A DNA stretch of 64,000 nt from Cryptomeria japonica (lineage: Eukaryota; Streptophyta; Pinopsida; Cupressales; Cupressaceae): assembly GCF_030272615.1 (NCBI RefSeq), contig NW_026729307.1, forward strand, positions 1-64,000, read 5' to 3'. A program made the translations under genes and the position numbers. Shown piece by piece: positions 34,981 to 50,102 of the stretch (its first letter is position 1; each line of letters begins with the position of its first letter). Below the pieces are notes generated by a model. The model saw only the letters and a program-made list of their open reading frames with translations, was not told the origin of the DNA and searched no databases.

Positions 34981-35349
34981 GGTTGATAAGGAAGGGAGAG
35001 GAAATCCTAAACCTTCTCTGGTGCATTGTGAAATAAGTTCTGTAGGGACTTTGATTCCTTGTTCCATCTTTCCAAGACCTTGTCCACTATAGCATTGTTT
35101 AGAAATCATGTCATAGCCAACCTCATAATGATTTTGTAATTGTGAAGGAGAAGGACTTGCAGAATGTCCAACAAGATGAATAAATGAACGATGAATGATC
35201 TTTGTAGGGAGATTATTATTTCTATCATTATTCCTGTCCACTTTGTTAGGTTGGGAAGAAGTATTCTCATCATCTAAAGCCTCATCTTTACCTAATGTTG
35301 TGTTAGGAGATACACCATGAATAAAATGTGTAACATCATCTTGTCTCAA
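34894..35349 (-). pseudogene. Retroelement remnant with G-patch-like motif (unit 2)
   Basis: This is a copy of 10708-11163 with GQGLGKMEQGI and REGLGF kept. One Leu to Ile and one Cys to Arg change separate it from unit 1; it matches unit 3. Confidence 0.45.
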
Positions 35350-37456
35350 AATATGCTAATGATTTAGATAAGATAAACTCTTAGAGAATTAGGAGGATCT
35401 AGAGTGTATATGTGCTAATATTAACATGTTTACCTTGTCTCTCTTGCACAAAAGTACCTTTACAAGAAGAGGACTCATCATTTCTCTTCAATGTTAAGAT
35501 CCTTTTGATGGATGCATGATGAAAAAAGGAAGAGATATTTGCCAAAGATATATACCTCCAAGAGGAGATCTTTAACAAAAATAACATATCTTCAATGTTA
35601 CAAGTATGATTCATTTTAATATCATCTCTAGGAGGAGTTTTCAAAGGTATTACTTGAAACATCTACTAAGGCTTTAATGAAATACAAACATTCTATAAGT
35701 TAATTTAAAAACGTAATCATATAACAACATGAACATGTTTGAAAGATTCAAGGAATGATTTCAATATAGGAAAAATCTTTGAAACTATCATAATACAATA
35801 CATTAAAGTGGTATGAATGAATGCGAGTTACATGAAGTGAAAGAAGCCATTATCCAACTTTTGATTTTGAGAGATATAGCTAATAAGAAATGTAATCACA
35901 TGTGAAATAGAAAACCAATCAGATTTTGTAAATTCCATTGTGAAAAATCAAATCTTAAAACACCCAATTAAAATTATGTAAAAATGTTAGAAGTGTTGGG
36001 TTCACCAAAAATGTAATTGGGGGATAATGAGATTCACAAGTCTAGGCATGCAAACTAGGAAACCAAACCCATTTCACAACAATACATTTAGGTAAATAAA
36101 ATTCAATAGGCTTAGCCTCAAAACCTATTCAGAAAGGGATTGAGTATAGATTAGAATTCACTTACCTGATTTTATTTGAATGTGATTTTGGAATGATAGG
36201 AATTGAATACAAGAACTAGGGTTGATGATGTAAAATTGACAATGATAAACATGCACAAAGAGTTTTAGATTAGATATGTAAGAATCAACTACAGTTCTAT
36301 AAATGGGAAGCAAAGAGAAACATGTGGCTAAAATCTAAGCTAATAAATGTGGTTCAATGATGCTAGGTGAACTTGACCCAAAAGTTTTGGATGCAAACAA
36401 CATAAATAACTTTAGAATCAAGATGTTTCTCTAAGTATCTCCCTAAAAGTTTGTCAAAAAAGTATCGACCACTGATTCTAGGAAACATTAACCCAGTCTT
36501 TTTGCTTCTTCAAAATTGGTCCTATGTGTCTCAATTTGCTCTTTTTTGCTTTATATTCATTATCTACAAAAGCTATTAGTTGCACGGTCAAGAGAGAAAA
36601 AGGTGTTGGGTTGATAGGGGCTTGCCTAGGTTAAAACTTGGGTTTGGAATTTAACTTTAATAAAATAAATGAAATGAAATCTTGAATGTAAAATGTTGGA
36701 TGTGCAATATTATACTCCTAGCTAGCTGATGTTGATAATGGTGATGATGCAACTCTCTTTGAATATGAACACAAGTTTTGATGCAATAACATGACATTGC
36801 AAGACATGATGAGGATCAATCATGAAAACATGCTTGCATATAGATTGATGCAACATTCTACTCCATAATGTTTAGTTCTAAATAAAGATTTATCTTGAAG
36901 TATATGGTGGGATGAAATGATGCTTAATAGGTTCGTATGATGTGTGTGGATATGAAAATGAATTAGAAAGATGTTCTTATATAGGGTTCTCTAGGTATTT
37001 CACAAATTAAGCCAAGCTCCATTGGTCATATTGAAATATTAGGATTAAGGATCAATTGGCATAAATCAGGCCATCAACATGTTTAAAGATGAGCTAAATC
37101 TAGGGGCCAAGGACACTTAGCACCCTATTGGAACTATAAAATTTCTCATTTAAATGTGCATGTTAAACTTGGGAAGAAACCCTAAGATATTTTAGAATGT
37201 TGTTGCCCTTGTTCTATTCTAATTTGTTGTTGACTTACAATATCCAGTTGCAAGTCACTTTAGTTATTCATCTAAAGGTGTTTTAGTCATCGAGTTACGA
37301 GTCCCAAGGTTAGCTCTCTAGGTTTCACCCAATTTATTTTTTCCTAAGTGCTTAGTGCTTTTAATGTTTATTATTTCCTAATACATGACCCCTCAAGGCC
37401 TAAAAATGTCTTAACAAAGTGTCAAAAGCCCATGTGTAGAATAAGTCACTTAAGTT

Positions 37457-38086
37457 ATCCCCATCATTGAGGCTTGCATTGGTTGTCGAGTGCCTTTCCA
37501 TGACCTAATGACCCAACGATTGAGCTCTTCAAGTCCTAGGATAAGTGAGAAAAGCTTATTGATGGAGCTCCAACTATAACTGGGCACACATTTAAGACCC
37601 AATGATCCAGTGATGGTGCATTGCAATCACATGCATGAAGTGGTCGATCACTAGGGCCTATGTTGGTCATTGGGTGCCCTTTTATGGCCCAACAACCCAA
37701 CAACCCAGCATGAAAGTAAAGAAGTGGCTCAAGGAATCATCAACAAGTGTATCATTGAGGCTTCAATATACCATTGAGTGGTCATTTAAATCTCAACGAT
37801 CCAATGATGGATTATGGAGTGAGTTATTAGGCCTGACATACAACGATGACATGGACATTAGTGGGGCTTTACTATGTTGTTAGGCACTTGAAATTGGCCC
37901 AATGAACCAACGATAAAAAGAGACAAAGATGGTGTTGCATGAGCCTATTTCTTGGACGTAGCTCAATGTTAGAACATTGTTTTAGAGTGACCCAATAATG
38001 TAATGTAAAGTTCACAAGGTCATATCAGTAGGACCTATGTATATAGTTGGGTGCCTTTGAATCCTCCAACAATCTAATGATACCAT
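37457..38086. repeat. Degenerate minisatellite-like stretch, unit 2
   Basis: This is a copy of 13271-13900, with few substitutions (for example CCTAGGATA for CCTGGGATA). Confidence 0.45.
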
Positions 38087-38826
38087 CAACACAAAAATTA
38101 AATACTTATCACTAGGAGGTATGCACATCTTCAAGTGACCCTCTTTGACCTAATTAACTAGAAATATTAATGAGACAAAAGAGATAGCTTGGTGAAAATA
38201 TTCAAACCTCCATAATGATAGTCAATTTGTCAAATTGATGGATGGAATTAAAACTAGGTAATTGCTTCACCGGTAACATGGGATTTCACATGAGCAAGCA
38301 TTGATGAAAAAAGTTGGGTGAGTCAAGATTTTTCAATCAATTGAGTCACAAAAAACACTTTTTCATTTCCCTAAGCCTTGATAGAGAGTAACATTGAGTT
38401 CCCAAGCATTTGGTAGTGAAAAGATTGAGTTTTTTCTGAAGTTCGAAATGTGCAATTATCCTGAAGCAGTAAGTCTTGAAGTCTGCTCCCTTTATTTTTG
38501 TTGTGAATATTCTCTATGATAATTAGGAGTCTCCAAGATTTAAGTCTAGGGTCTGATAGAAATTGGTTTGCCATAATTGAGAATTATGCCTAGTATAAAC
38601 TTAAAGGATGACACTCTAGTGTTTTGTTTATCATAAGAGGTTTTAGTGGATTCTATCACCCTGAAGAAACCCTAGTAGAATGGCAAGTTATTCATAGAAC
38701 CCTCCTTAGTCAAAAGCTAAGAGGAAAAATAAATAATCGCGGTTCTAGCAAAATTTGGTTTACCAATTGCTTGGCTTAGCTATGAGGCTAAGAAAATCAT
38801 AGAGTATCAACCCCACTGCAAAAAGA

Positions 38827-40538
38827 TTCAATGATGTTCAAAAAGGCCTTAGGGATGTTTGGACTCCCTTGCGTGGCTATGACTTATTTAGGTATCACCA
38901 CAAGAAGACTGGTGTGTAACCCTTGGAGATTGAATTTTGAAAGGTTGGTGGTACCGAATGTGTTCGTTAATGTGGATTTAATAAGAGCTATACAAAAAAG
39001 TTGTCCCAAAGAGAAAATCAATTTGTTATCTAAATGAGATGAAATTCATGAAGAAAATCACAAAGTTTATTTGTCAAGTGTTCGAGGAGGATTTAAGATG
39101 TGACATAGACTCAATCTAGGATATATTCTTGATGAATATCACATGTGTGATAATGACTACAAGATTAAATGACTCCCATATCACAGGTTGAGAACTCGGG
39201 ATGGATGTTTAATGGTTTTCTAGGATACATACAAGACACCCTTCTTTGTTAAATTGTTTAAGGATTATTATGAGTATACATACTACTCTATGTGCCAAGT
39301 TTTGGGCAAGGATTCTCATGAAAATATGTCAACTACCCTCCTTATTCTTGCTGCTGATATTTAGAGCCATGACGCTAGAAGTTTTGATTATGCAGAGTTT
39401 CTTGCAAATGAGATTAATAGGGGCTTTGCTTTTGTCAAAAAGAACAATGATATTATTGTCTTCAAACATTATTCATTATTAATGCACCTCATTTTTTTCA
39501 TAGGATGGGAAAAGAACGTCTGGAAGCACCCATTAAGGCTTGTAGATGAGGATTATGATGAAAACATATGCCCAACTCAAATGTGGACAACCATATGAGA
39601 CTGGAGGTGTGACACAACTCACTATTTAAATTTTAAATAATTATTTATGAGACAAATTTATATCAAATTAGGTCACCCATGGGATTAAAGGTTATCCCCC
39701 ACAATTTAGAAATTTCTTAGACCCCAGGACAAATAGACCAAGATACAAATTGATCATAACTGGGGAGACTACTATGATTTTAGTGATTGTGCCAAGATTA
39801 GATTGTTTGGTTTTAAAGGAGTTCCATGTCTATTGCCAGTCATTATGCTTAACAGAGTTACATTTCTAGAGATTGTGAGACAAATGGTCAATTGAGATCA
39901 TTTGCACTTCAAAAATTTCCATAAGTAGTCCTTTTTGCCTACAACTCTGAAATTTGGAGACTTCCAACTTAGTAAATTTGAGGGATACCCCCTCATTAAA
40001 AAAAAATCACATATTATGGAGTGCCCTATGGTCACACCAGTTGTCATTTTGATCCTGAAGGTTCTATTGAAGAGAATAAAATTGCACAACACTAAAGAGG
40101 ATATTCTCATGAACATTACTTTCATGATGACATAATAAATAATTATGAAGAAGACAATGCTTCAAGAAGGAATGGCATTGACAATAAGATCATGGTACTA
40201 GAGAGGTGGCGACTGAGGCAAAATCCCTCATATAGAAGTACTTTCATTATTGAAATATATTACATGAAGATGATAGCGAGAATGATTCACCATGAATATA
40301 AGTTACTAACTGGTGTGCCACCAAAGGCCTTTATAAGATGTAGAGGAGAAAAACTTGAATAGGAGGTGAGACCAATGGAAGTAGAAAGTGTGACTCATCT
40401 TGCTCATATGTAACCTCAACGCACCACTAGGGAAAGGACACCTAGTGCCTTTGACCACCCAGAAAGGGGTTAAACAAAGATGGCTTAGGTGCACTGAGGA
40501 TCAAGACAAAATCTTGGATCACCATATGATCATACAAT
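38827..40538 (+). pseudogene. Long decayed coding remnant, transposon-associated plant family (unit 2)
   Basis: This is a copy of 14641-16352 with the same stops and frameshifts, including the TAG within the DYYEY..FDYAEF segment, so the decay predates the tandem duplication. Confidence 0.55.
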
Positions 40539-42118
40539 GATAGTTTTGCAATGCAAAAGACATAAATAGGCTTGGAAAAGAGCTAGGAGGAAACACACTA
40601 AGGCAAGGACACAATATGAGTGTAAAATTATATAGGTTTATAATTTTGGCACTACTCAGGGTACCCATCTCAATCCTAGTGAGGATCCATGGAAACGTGC
40701 ATGATATAATGAAGAATTAAATCATACACAATTCATAATGTAGTTTTAAGAGAAACCTCAAAATGAAAACCTGTTAAAAGAAACAAAGGCAATAAGGATG
40801 TCTTAAGAATGCAAGACAGGTCTATGAGAAACAAAAATGTAGGGTTTCATAAACTTTGTTGCTTACAGTGTGTTTAACATATGATGATGTATAGATACTC
40901 AGGGATAAAAACATCTCCAATCAATAGAGTTTTAAATGACAAAACCATAGAATGAAAGTTAGGTGAATATGCATGGCAAGGTATCTAAGGTGAAAAATCT
41001 TGAAAGGATAATGATAAGGTTAGATGATGAGTTAGGTATTTGTAATGCCAAAAGGAGACTATGCATCAACAATCTGAGACTCTTAGTGATAGCCCATGCA
41101 AAAGTGTAGTCAAGGAAAAGCTAATATTTGAGAAGAGAAAAAGAGAACAATAATAGGTCATTATCCATTGAAATAACAATAGTCATGCAACTAAGAAAAC
41201 CCATGATCTACTTAAAAGACCAAAGTTGACCCAAGGACAAGAAAGGCATGGATCCATTTATGATCTCAAAAATGCCATGTCTATGGTGAAAATATGGAGT
41301 GTAAGAAACCTTGTCATTTTAGATGAATGATAAGAGATTAGAATGAGTCAAACTATGACAATGTTAAAGCTTTCGCGGAGAAGAAAACTATTCTTGTAGG
41401 AAACAAGAGGCTCATCTTAGATTTTGAAATCACTATTTCTGAAGATGCTTATAGAAAATTGAAAGAGCAAAAAAATGAAAATGTATAAAGGGCATTCACT
41501 GATGTAACAAGGCTAGAAGAAACATAAGATGAAAAAGGTCAAGGAAGATTAAGGAGAAGGGTACTATAAAAAAGAGAAAGCACAATCATGAATAACTAAA
41601 CCCATACCTAGTATCTTGAAAAAGAGAAGGTAATTATATGGCAATATAATGGTCAAACAAGATATCAGAGTAGCAAGCCAGTGTGGATGAACTTCATGAA
41701 GAGTGAGAATGAGGAAAATACCCACATCCCACATGATGATAGTAGGAATCACAAAGTTCAAATTCACTACATTAATTTCATGATAGTCAAATTCACTTTT
41801 ATTTTGTACTAGTAGTAGGAGTATTGTCTAGGTTAGTAAAAGTGTTTGCAAAAAAATGTATGAGTGTGAGGAGAGAAAATGAATAGTCATTTAAGAACAT
41901 GTAAAGAAGTGACGGCACACGATAGAAAATATGTGAGTGCTAAGACTATCTTGGTGAAGATTGATGAAACAATAAACAAAAGGATAGGGACACCACAAGT
42001 GACGATTTGTGGGGAGAAGAAAGTTCAAGCACATACATGAAAAAATTATGAAATATTGTGACATAATCGATAGAGTAGATTGTAGCAACCAATATGTTCA
42101 AGGGAAATAAAATATAAG

Positions 42119-44079
42119 TAACAATCTAAAGTTACACATCATAATTATTGTCTTGAATACCTAAAATCTATTCAACTAGTGGAGGGACCTCATGAAGACT
42201 GATACCCTTCAGTGGGAAATCTTATGCATGCATGACATGGATCTTAGGGAAGAAAAAAATCATGATTCAACCTCTGTATTTGCAATGTTGAGAACTATAG
42301 AGAGCTTGAAGATGCAATGGAAGTTGATAGTTTGCAAGATGCAGTGATGATGACATCCATTTTCCAATAGAGCATGGCATGTATTGGTGATAGAGTGTAT
42401 GAAGTTCTTGTGAATAGTTTGATTGTCATTTAAAAGACAATGTTGTACAAGATAAACATAGTTCAAGGTGTTGATTTCCTCTTCTCAAACCCAAGCATAG
42501 TGTTTAACATCTATATCTTTTAATCTTCATCACAATGATAGAGACATTAAGTAATTAATGTATACCTACAAATGAATAAAGTAAAACAACAAGAAAAGTG
42601 CATTTGATAAGATACACAAGATTTAATGGTAGTCCATGAAGTAAATGATGAATTTCTATCATATTGAACAAGTAATGATAATCACGAGGAGAACAAAGAG
42701 TGTGTTCATAGGAAGTTGCAAGGAAGAGTAAATGACAGTGCCAAAGAAATGAAAGAAAAACAAAAGATAGGCTTCAATAACCTAGTTGTCCATACAATGA
42801 TGAGAGAATAAGATTAGTTGAAAAGGTGGTGGTCTAGAAGGATAAATTAGAAGACTCAAGGATAAGGAAGACTCAATGAAATAACACTTTTTTTAAAAAC
42901 CCGTAGATGAACTCTTATAGCCTCACAAAGATTTTAACCATCTTTAGGTCACTTTTCCATGGCCTATAGGCATGGAGAGTAGATTGAGATAATTTGAGGA
43001 CATTTATTGGCTAGTTGAGTTAGTGGAGATCATCTTGGAGGAGGTTAGATGACTTGAATAGTTGAATGGGCAAATATAGGGGTAGTTCTAGAGGATTTTG
43101 ATCTAATTTCAAGGCTATCCAAGTATTTAGGAGTCAATATAGAAACTAATAAGAAAGGAAGAAGAAGAAAGGGCTAGCCTTAATCATGTCCAACACTACC
43201 AAGGAACCTTTTCTAGCATTCGAATCAAGGTTAAAGTTTTCTAGCACCAAAAGAAGTTTGACCAGGTCATAAAAATATGACACTTGTCTTTTAGTCATTT
43301 CATCCTTGTTACAAGTTGTAAGGAGTGTTTCTAAAGATAAAAAGAAACATCTACCTTTACTTTTTAGGTATTCTTGCATTTTTATATAAAATTTTAGCTC
43401 TCTAAAGCTCTTTAGCATTAACAAAGTCTTGAAACTCAAGATATTAGTCACTTGGTGACTAAAAAATCATTGTAATTTAAGTTTTTAGAGAAATTTAAAT
43501 ACTTTAGAATACGTGCTATTGTATCAACACATTTTTTAGAAATAATAAAGTTTAGTTTTTCTTTCTCAATAGCTATCTTATTTTGTACAACTTGATGATT
43601 GATTAATTTTTATACGATTTTGTTGTTAATCCTAAAACGTTTGTCTCATTTAGTATCTTTAAAAGAGAAAGTAAATGTATTGGTGTAGGTTGCAAGTTGT
43701 GAGATGAGTCAAAATTAGTTTTAGTTGTGAGAAGATAATATTTTTCCTACTTAAATTATGAAATCAATCCTTCTTACAAAACACGTGGGCATTAGTATCT
43801 GGAAACATTTGAGTTGTGTGATAAAAAATTTGATCATTGAAGCAATTATGTGATAGAAGATAGTAGTACATGTTATATAACATCTGGTGCATCACCATTA
43901 TACTTTGTAGGTTCATCCTTTTAAACATTTATACCATTTTAGAGTTTTCTTCCCCTTTTTCATCAAGAATCATCAGTTTAGATGTAATTCTTAGGTAATT
44001 CTGTATATGAACCAACCTTTTCTAAAATTTGACCTCTACCATCAAATCTCATACTCTAAGAGGTCATCCCATGTGCCAA
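42119..44079. repeat. Block U2, internal duplication (unit 2)
   Basis: This is a copy of 17933-19893, nearly identical (for example TTCAACTAGTGG for TTCAAATAGTGG near 42176). It retains the 283-base segment absent from U1. Confidence 0.75.
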
Positions 44080-44107
44080 TCGATAGTTAAGAGCTTAAAT
44101 AGGGCAC

Positions 44108-44521
44108 AACTTTGTTGATAATAGTTCTATTCAATACAAGGAGGCCAAGGGAAATCAGGGGCAGGGTAGGTGGGGGGGAGTGATAAGGGATGAGAATGGC
44201 AGATTCTTAGTAGTGATGGCATTCCCCTTGGGAAACTAGACCAGCCAATGTTTTGAAGCCATTGGGTCCTATAAAACCTTATTGCTTTCCCGTCAAATTA
44301 ATGGTAAAAATGTTTGGATCGAAGGGGATTCGAACAATATCATCCAATGTCTTAAGGGGAAAAATAAGGCCTCATGGACCATCAACAATTGGATTGATTT
44401 ATCAAAAGAGACAATCCTCTCCTTTGATAAATCTTTTATATCCCATGCTTACAAGGAAGGTAACACCATGGCAGAATTTTTTACCAACAAAGTTGTGACA
44501 GCAAATGGGAGGATGACATAG
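44108..44521 (+). pseudogene. RNase H domain remnant (X2, unit 2)
   Basis: This is a copy of 19922-20335; open stretch 44282-44521 with GDSNNI and HAYKEGN motifs. Two amino acid differences from unit 1 (Ile to Thr after SKE, Gly to Val before VTANG). Confidence 0.65.
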
Positions 44522-44793
44522 AACTTAGAGGACAGCCTGGAGGATGGTGTTAGAGATCTCATTTGATACGATAGATCACATGAGATACGTGGTGGCGCTC
44601 CATCAAATTCATATTTTCAATGATGGGAAAAATAATTATTATTATTCATGGGAGATATTGTGGAGATGCTAGAGGTGGATTGCTTCATTATTGCTTGCAC
44701 ACTTTTTGGGTCTTTAGTGAGCTCTTTTGGATTTTATTCTACCTGCAAATTCTTCTTAACCATTCTAAACCTGAGAACTTTGCAAATGCTAAA

Positions 44794-46381
44794 ATGGATG
44801 ATGATAGGCATCGTGATATCCCTATGGATTGTGAAGGCCTAAGGGATAACAAAACTATCTAGATAATCCTAGAAAAGGGGGAGCTTACACCCTATATAAA
44901 AAAGTTGCATGGATGGGATCCTAAAGTGTCTAGGATTTTTGTTAGAGGATGGAAAGATGGAAAACTTACCTTGTTTGGAAGGGCTGTGGTGGTGGAGAAG
45001 AACCTTATTGCAGAGATTAATGGGCTCCCTACGAAGGGTCTCATTTTTTATAGAGACAAAAAATACTTGGACCCGACGGTGAAGAAATTCCCTAAAAATG
45101 ACAAAGAAAGGAAATTGCTGGTGAAGAACAATAAAAGTTTCTACAATGTGGATACCATTAAAATGATTTGGAGGGAGGTTTTTAAGGTGTTAATGGAATA
45201 CATTACCATGGACGATTAGTACTCGTGGGTTTTCAAACATCATTTTATTCTTCTTAATCACTTAGACACCAGGTTAGGGTATCTTTTCCTTTCTATCTTT
45301 TGTTGTCCATCAATGCTAGCATTTCTAAGCATAGAGAGAATCCTCGTGCTAACCCTATTCTTCATGGGGGTCTTTTGATTCTTATTTATGAACATTTTGA
45401 GGCCATTTATGTCAAACCTAATTCCCCCCTCATTTATATTTCAAAGCATGTGGAGTCGAAAACCTACAGTTTTAATGATAATGACTAGAACACGGACATG
45501 GAGGATGAGTACCATGTTCCCCTTGTGAAAAAACCAAAGATTGTTTCCCCTCATGCGTGGAAAGGGAATAATATTGACTTAGATTTGGACCCCTCCCCTA
45601 CCTCTGGTGCCAAGATTTCCCCTAATAAGATAAAAGGTCATCGTCTACCTAAGGGTAAGGCTCTTGACTTAGAGGAACATTCTCCTATGCATTATTATTG
45701 AGCTCCCTAGTCTCCTCTACATTTTCTCAACTCTTACCCTTAGATACAAATAGGGAGACTAGACCCTCGTTCCCCAACCAGCTCGACCTAGACTCTTCCC
45801 CGTTGAATATAGACCAAGAGTTCCCCACTGATATCCTGGATATTGCTATAAATATTGCAGTGGATTCTTTCTAGATAATGAAGTGGTCTTTCCATGAGAT
45901 CAAGAATCTCAATATAAAACAGAAGCCCATTAGTAGCAAAGTGGAAAGGCTGGAAACTAGTGGTGAGGGCTCTCATTTTAGACAGGTTTCCAAGGGTAAA
46001 GAGCTTTGGACAAAAGAGGAAAATCTTTTAGTTATTGATTGTCTCACTAAAACCGTTGAAGCCCTGGACAACTTGAAAAGGGACTATGAGCATAAGATTG
46101 CGGTCATGGAGAAGAAGATTAAAATTATTAAAGAATCTCTCCACTCCATTATGTCCCATTGTCATACTATTATCAAGACCATCATTGATAGCATGAATAC
46201 CATGGTTATGACTATGGAGAAGGGATATCAAAGAAACTTAGTTGTGGAGCTGGAGTTGGAAAAGGAAAAAGGATTTGATGAGTCAGAGGGTCCAAGCAAG
46301 AGAACACGGGCCAATTTGAAGAGGAAAGTTGTAAATAACTTGTAGGAGATTCAGGAATTCAAAAAAGTGGCTCAAAATTAA
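44794..46381 (+). pseudogene. Gag-like retroelement protein remnant (X2, unit 2)
   Basis: This is a copy of 20608-22195. Open pieces 44905-45219, 45300-45488, 45498-45701 and 45878-46345 (155 codons, coiled-coil-like) have the same translations as unit 1. Confidence 0.6.
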
Positions 46382-47710
46382 ACATGAATCAGCTAGAGGC
46401 AGAGGTCGCTGAGACCTTTAAGGCTTGGCCTAGTTGTCTTCGGCTTCTGTCTAGTTTTTTGTAGGTTTCTTGCTGGTGTTGGGTTCCCTTTTTCTCTTTT
46501 TTCTCTCTTTTGGCAGCATTTTGCTTAATTGTTATGCTTTGCATGTTTTATCTTGGTGATTGACCTTTTGTAAAGGGTGTTGGGTCCCTTCAAAATCCCT
46601 TTTTATCATAATTAAAAATAGTTCTATTCAATAATGTTCATATGATCTTTGCTCAAGCATCATTACGATAATGATTATCATTATAGAATACATTATCCTC
46701 CAATTGAGGTTTGTTGGTGCCCTTGCCATCAATTTTTTTCATGAATGATGTCATTATCTCTTATATATTAGAAAATAAATGAAAATAAAAAGTATCATAA
46801 AAACTCAAAGAAATTAAAATATTATGTCCCAAATTTTAATATAAATGAACATGATTTGTGTTCATTATAAATAATTAAAATATCTAATTTAAGGTAATTT
46901 TGGCTGACAATCAAGAAAAATCTTGTAAATGAAAGAGAATTGAAAACTTTGAAAAAAAAAATTATATTTAGGTATAAGAATCGTAAAAAATAGCGACTAA
47001 AAATTCCTTGAAGGGAAGCAGTTATCCCTACTACGTGTAAACTAGAAAGCACAAGAATAGGTATTTATGCAAGAAAAGATCATGAATGCCAAGTTGAATT
47101 AAAAATTATGTTCTCAATATTTAATTGAGATTGAACTCATAAACACATATCAAGTCCATGTGTTAGATTAGTTTCACATCTGAAAGATTAAATCCACAAT
47201 TAAAAAAAAATGTGATCAAAAGTGATACATAAGTCATTCATAAATTCTAAAACATATATCATACTTATAAATCAGCATTTAACATATATCATTTATCGTA
47301 TTTATTTATTTAGTCATTAGTTAAGATATGTTATATATTAAAAATATATATTTTGTATTGAAAAATGAAAATCAATATTTATTGAATGAATAATATATTT
47401 TAATATTTAGTAGGTGAGTATAAAATGTGGTTGAGTGAGAGCATCAATATGATTGGTCATTGGTTGTAGATTGGACTCTCTTTAATTAATATCTCTTAGA
47501 AGTCAATATCAATCAATTATATTATTTTTTATTTTATTTTTCTTTGAATGTCATATAAATTTTATCAAAATAATTGATATATTATATAATTTATTTTTTA
47601 TAATAAATAATATACTTTTGTCAAAAGATTGTAGTTTGAGTATAACTAATGAGAAAGATATTACGATGTTAAGAAAACTATAATACATGCCACATATAAT
47701 TGATGAGAAA

Positions 47711-49401
47711 GATATAGGACAATCTAAAGTTGCACATGATAATTATTGTCTAAGTGAATAGCTAAAATCTATTCAAATAGTGGAGGGACCTAATGAAGAC
47801 CAATACCCTTAAGTGGGAATTCTTATGCATGCATGACATGTATCTTAGGGAAGAAAAAAATCATGATTCAACCTCTATATTTGCAAGGTTGAGAATTATA
47901 GAGAGCTTGAAGATGCAATGGAAGTGGATAGTTTGCAAGTTGTATCTTAATGGTAGTCCATGAAGTAAATGATGAATTTCTATCATATTTAACAAGCAAT
48001 GATAATCACGAGGAGAATAAAGAGTGTGTTCATAGGAAGTTGCAAAGAAGAGTAAATGACAGTGCCAAAGTAATGAAAGAAAAACAAAAGATAGGCTTCA
48101 ATAACCCAGTTGTCCATACAATGATGGGAGAATAAGATTAGTTGAAAAGTAGGTTGTATAGAAGGATAAATTAGAAGACTCAAGGATAAGGAAGACTCAA
48201 TGAAATAACACATGTTATTTTTAAGCCGTAGATGAACTCCTATACCCTCACAAAGATTTTAACCATCTTTAGGTCACTTTTCACATGGCCTATAGACGTG
48301 GAGAGTGGGTTAAGATAATTTGAGGATATTTATTGATTAGGTGCGTTAGTGGAGAACATCTTGGAGGAGGTTAGATGACTTGAATAGTTGAATGGGCAAA
48401 TATAGGGGTAGTTTGAGAGGCTTTTGATCTACTTTGAAGGTTATCCAAGTATCTAGGAGCCAATATAACAAATAATAAGAATTGAAGAGGAAGAAAGGGC
48501 TAGCATTCATCATGTCCAACACTACCAAGGAACCTTTCTAGAATTCAAATCAAGGCTAAAGTTTTCTAGAACCATTTGAAAGAAATTTGACCAGGTCATA
48601 AAAACATGACACTTGTCTTTTAGTCATTTGATCCTTGTTACAAGTTGTAAGGAGTGTTTCTAAAGCTAAAAAGAAACATCTACCTTTAGCTTTTAGTTAT
48701 TCTTGCATTTTTCTATAACATTAGAGCCCTCTAAAGCTCTTTAGCATTAACAAAGTCTTGAAACTCAAGAAATTAGTCACTTCGTGACTGAAAAATCATT
48801 GTGATTTCAGCTTTTAGAGCAATTTAAATACTTTAGAATACATGCTATTGTATCAACACATTTTTAGAAATAATAATGTTTAGTTTTTCTTTCTCAATAG
48901 CTATCTTATTTTGTACAACTTTATGACTTTATACGATTTTGTTGTAAATCCTAAAACGTTTGTCTCATTTAGTATCTTTAAAAGAGAAAGTAAATGTATT
49001 GGTGGCAGTGCAGGTTGCAAGTTGTGAGATGAGTCAAAATTAGTTTTAGTTGTGAGAAAATATTTTTTCCTACTTAAACTATGAAATCAATCCTTCTTAC
49101 AAAACACTTTGGCATTAGTATCTAGAAACATATGAGTTGTGTGATAAAAAGGCTGATCATTGTAGCAATTATGTGCTAGAAGATAGTAGTACATGTTATA
49201 TAACATCTAGTGCATCACCATTATAGTTGTAGGTTCATCCTTTTAAACATTTATGTCATTTTAGAGTTTTCTTCTCCTTTTTCATCAAGAATCATCAGTT
49301 TAGAGGTAATTCTTAGGTAATTAAGTATAGAAACCAATCTTCTCTAAAGGTTGATCTCTACCATCAGAGCACATACTCTAAGAGGTCATCCCATGTGCCA
49401 A
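47711..49401. repeat. Block U1, internal duplication (unit 2)
   Basis: This is a copy of 23525-25215 that leads into X1 of unit 3. It contains the 61-codon stretch 47950-48135. Confidence 0.75.
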
Positions 49402-49429
49402 TTGATAGTTAAGAGATTAAATAGGGCAC

Positions 49430-49827
49430 AACTTTGTCGATCTAACAGTTCTATTCAATATGGGGTGACCAAGAGAAATCCAGGGTCGGGTAGGTGTGGG
49501 GGAGTGATAAGGGATGAGAATGGAAGATTCTTAGTAGCGATGGCATTCCCTTTGGGCAACTAGACCAACCAACTTGTTGAATCCATTGGGGCCTATCAAA
49601 AATTGTTGCTTTCCTATCAAATTAATGGTAAAGATGTTTGAATTGAAGGGGATTCGAACAATATCATCCAATATCCTAAGGGTAACAATAAGGCCTCACG
49701 GATTGATTTATCGAAAGAGATAATCCTCTCCTTTGATAAACATTTTATATCCCATGCTTATAGGGAAGCTAACAACGTGACATAATTTTTTGCCAACAAA
49801 GGTGTGACAACCAATGGGAGGATGACA
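49430..49827 (+). pseudogene. RNase H domain remnant (X1, unit 3)
   Basis: It has the same defects as units 1 and 2. At several sites it agrees with unit 1 rather than unit 2 (GGGGGAGTG near 49500, CTATCAAATT near 49615). Confidence 0.6.
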
Positions 49828-50102
49828 TATAACATAGAGGACAACCTGGAGGATGATGTCAAAGATCTCCTTCGATATGATAGCTCACATGGGATATGTG
49901 GTGGCTCTACATCAGATTTTTATTTTCAAGGATGGGAAAAACAATTATTGCTAATCATGGGCGATATTGTGGCGAGGCTAGAGGCAGATTGCTTCATTAT
50001 TGCTTGCACGCTTTCTAGGTCTTTAGTGAGCTCTTTTGGATTTTACTCTGCCTGTAAATTCTGATTAACCATTCTAAACCTGAGAACTTTGCAAATGCTA
50101 AA

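Larger units (their letters stand above)
44080..47400 (+). mobile_element. Block X2, decayed retroelement segment (unit 2)
   Basis: This is a copy of 19894-23214. It differs by only a few substitutions, such as GACCAGCC for GATCAGCC and AAAGTTGTG for AAAGGTGTG in the RNase H part. Confidence 0.6.
25216..49401. repeat. Tandem repeat unit 2 (24,186 bp)
   Basis: This is the second complete unit, with element order identical to unit 1. Compared with unit 3 it shows no net indel over the 14.6 kb that can be aligned. The substitutions I noticed include the RNase H remnant region (25.25-26.2 kb), the hairpin (about 32477), B2 (about 34528) and about 35637. In the first 1 kb unit 2 is often the odd one out, with units 1 and 3 agreeing. 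Confidence 0.95.
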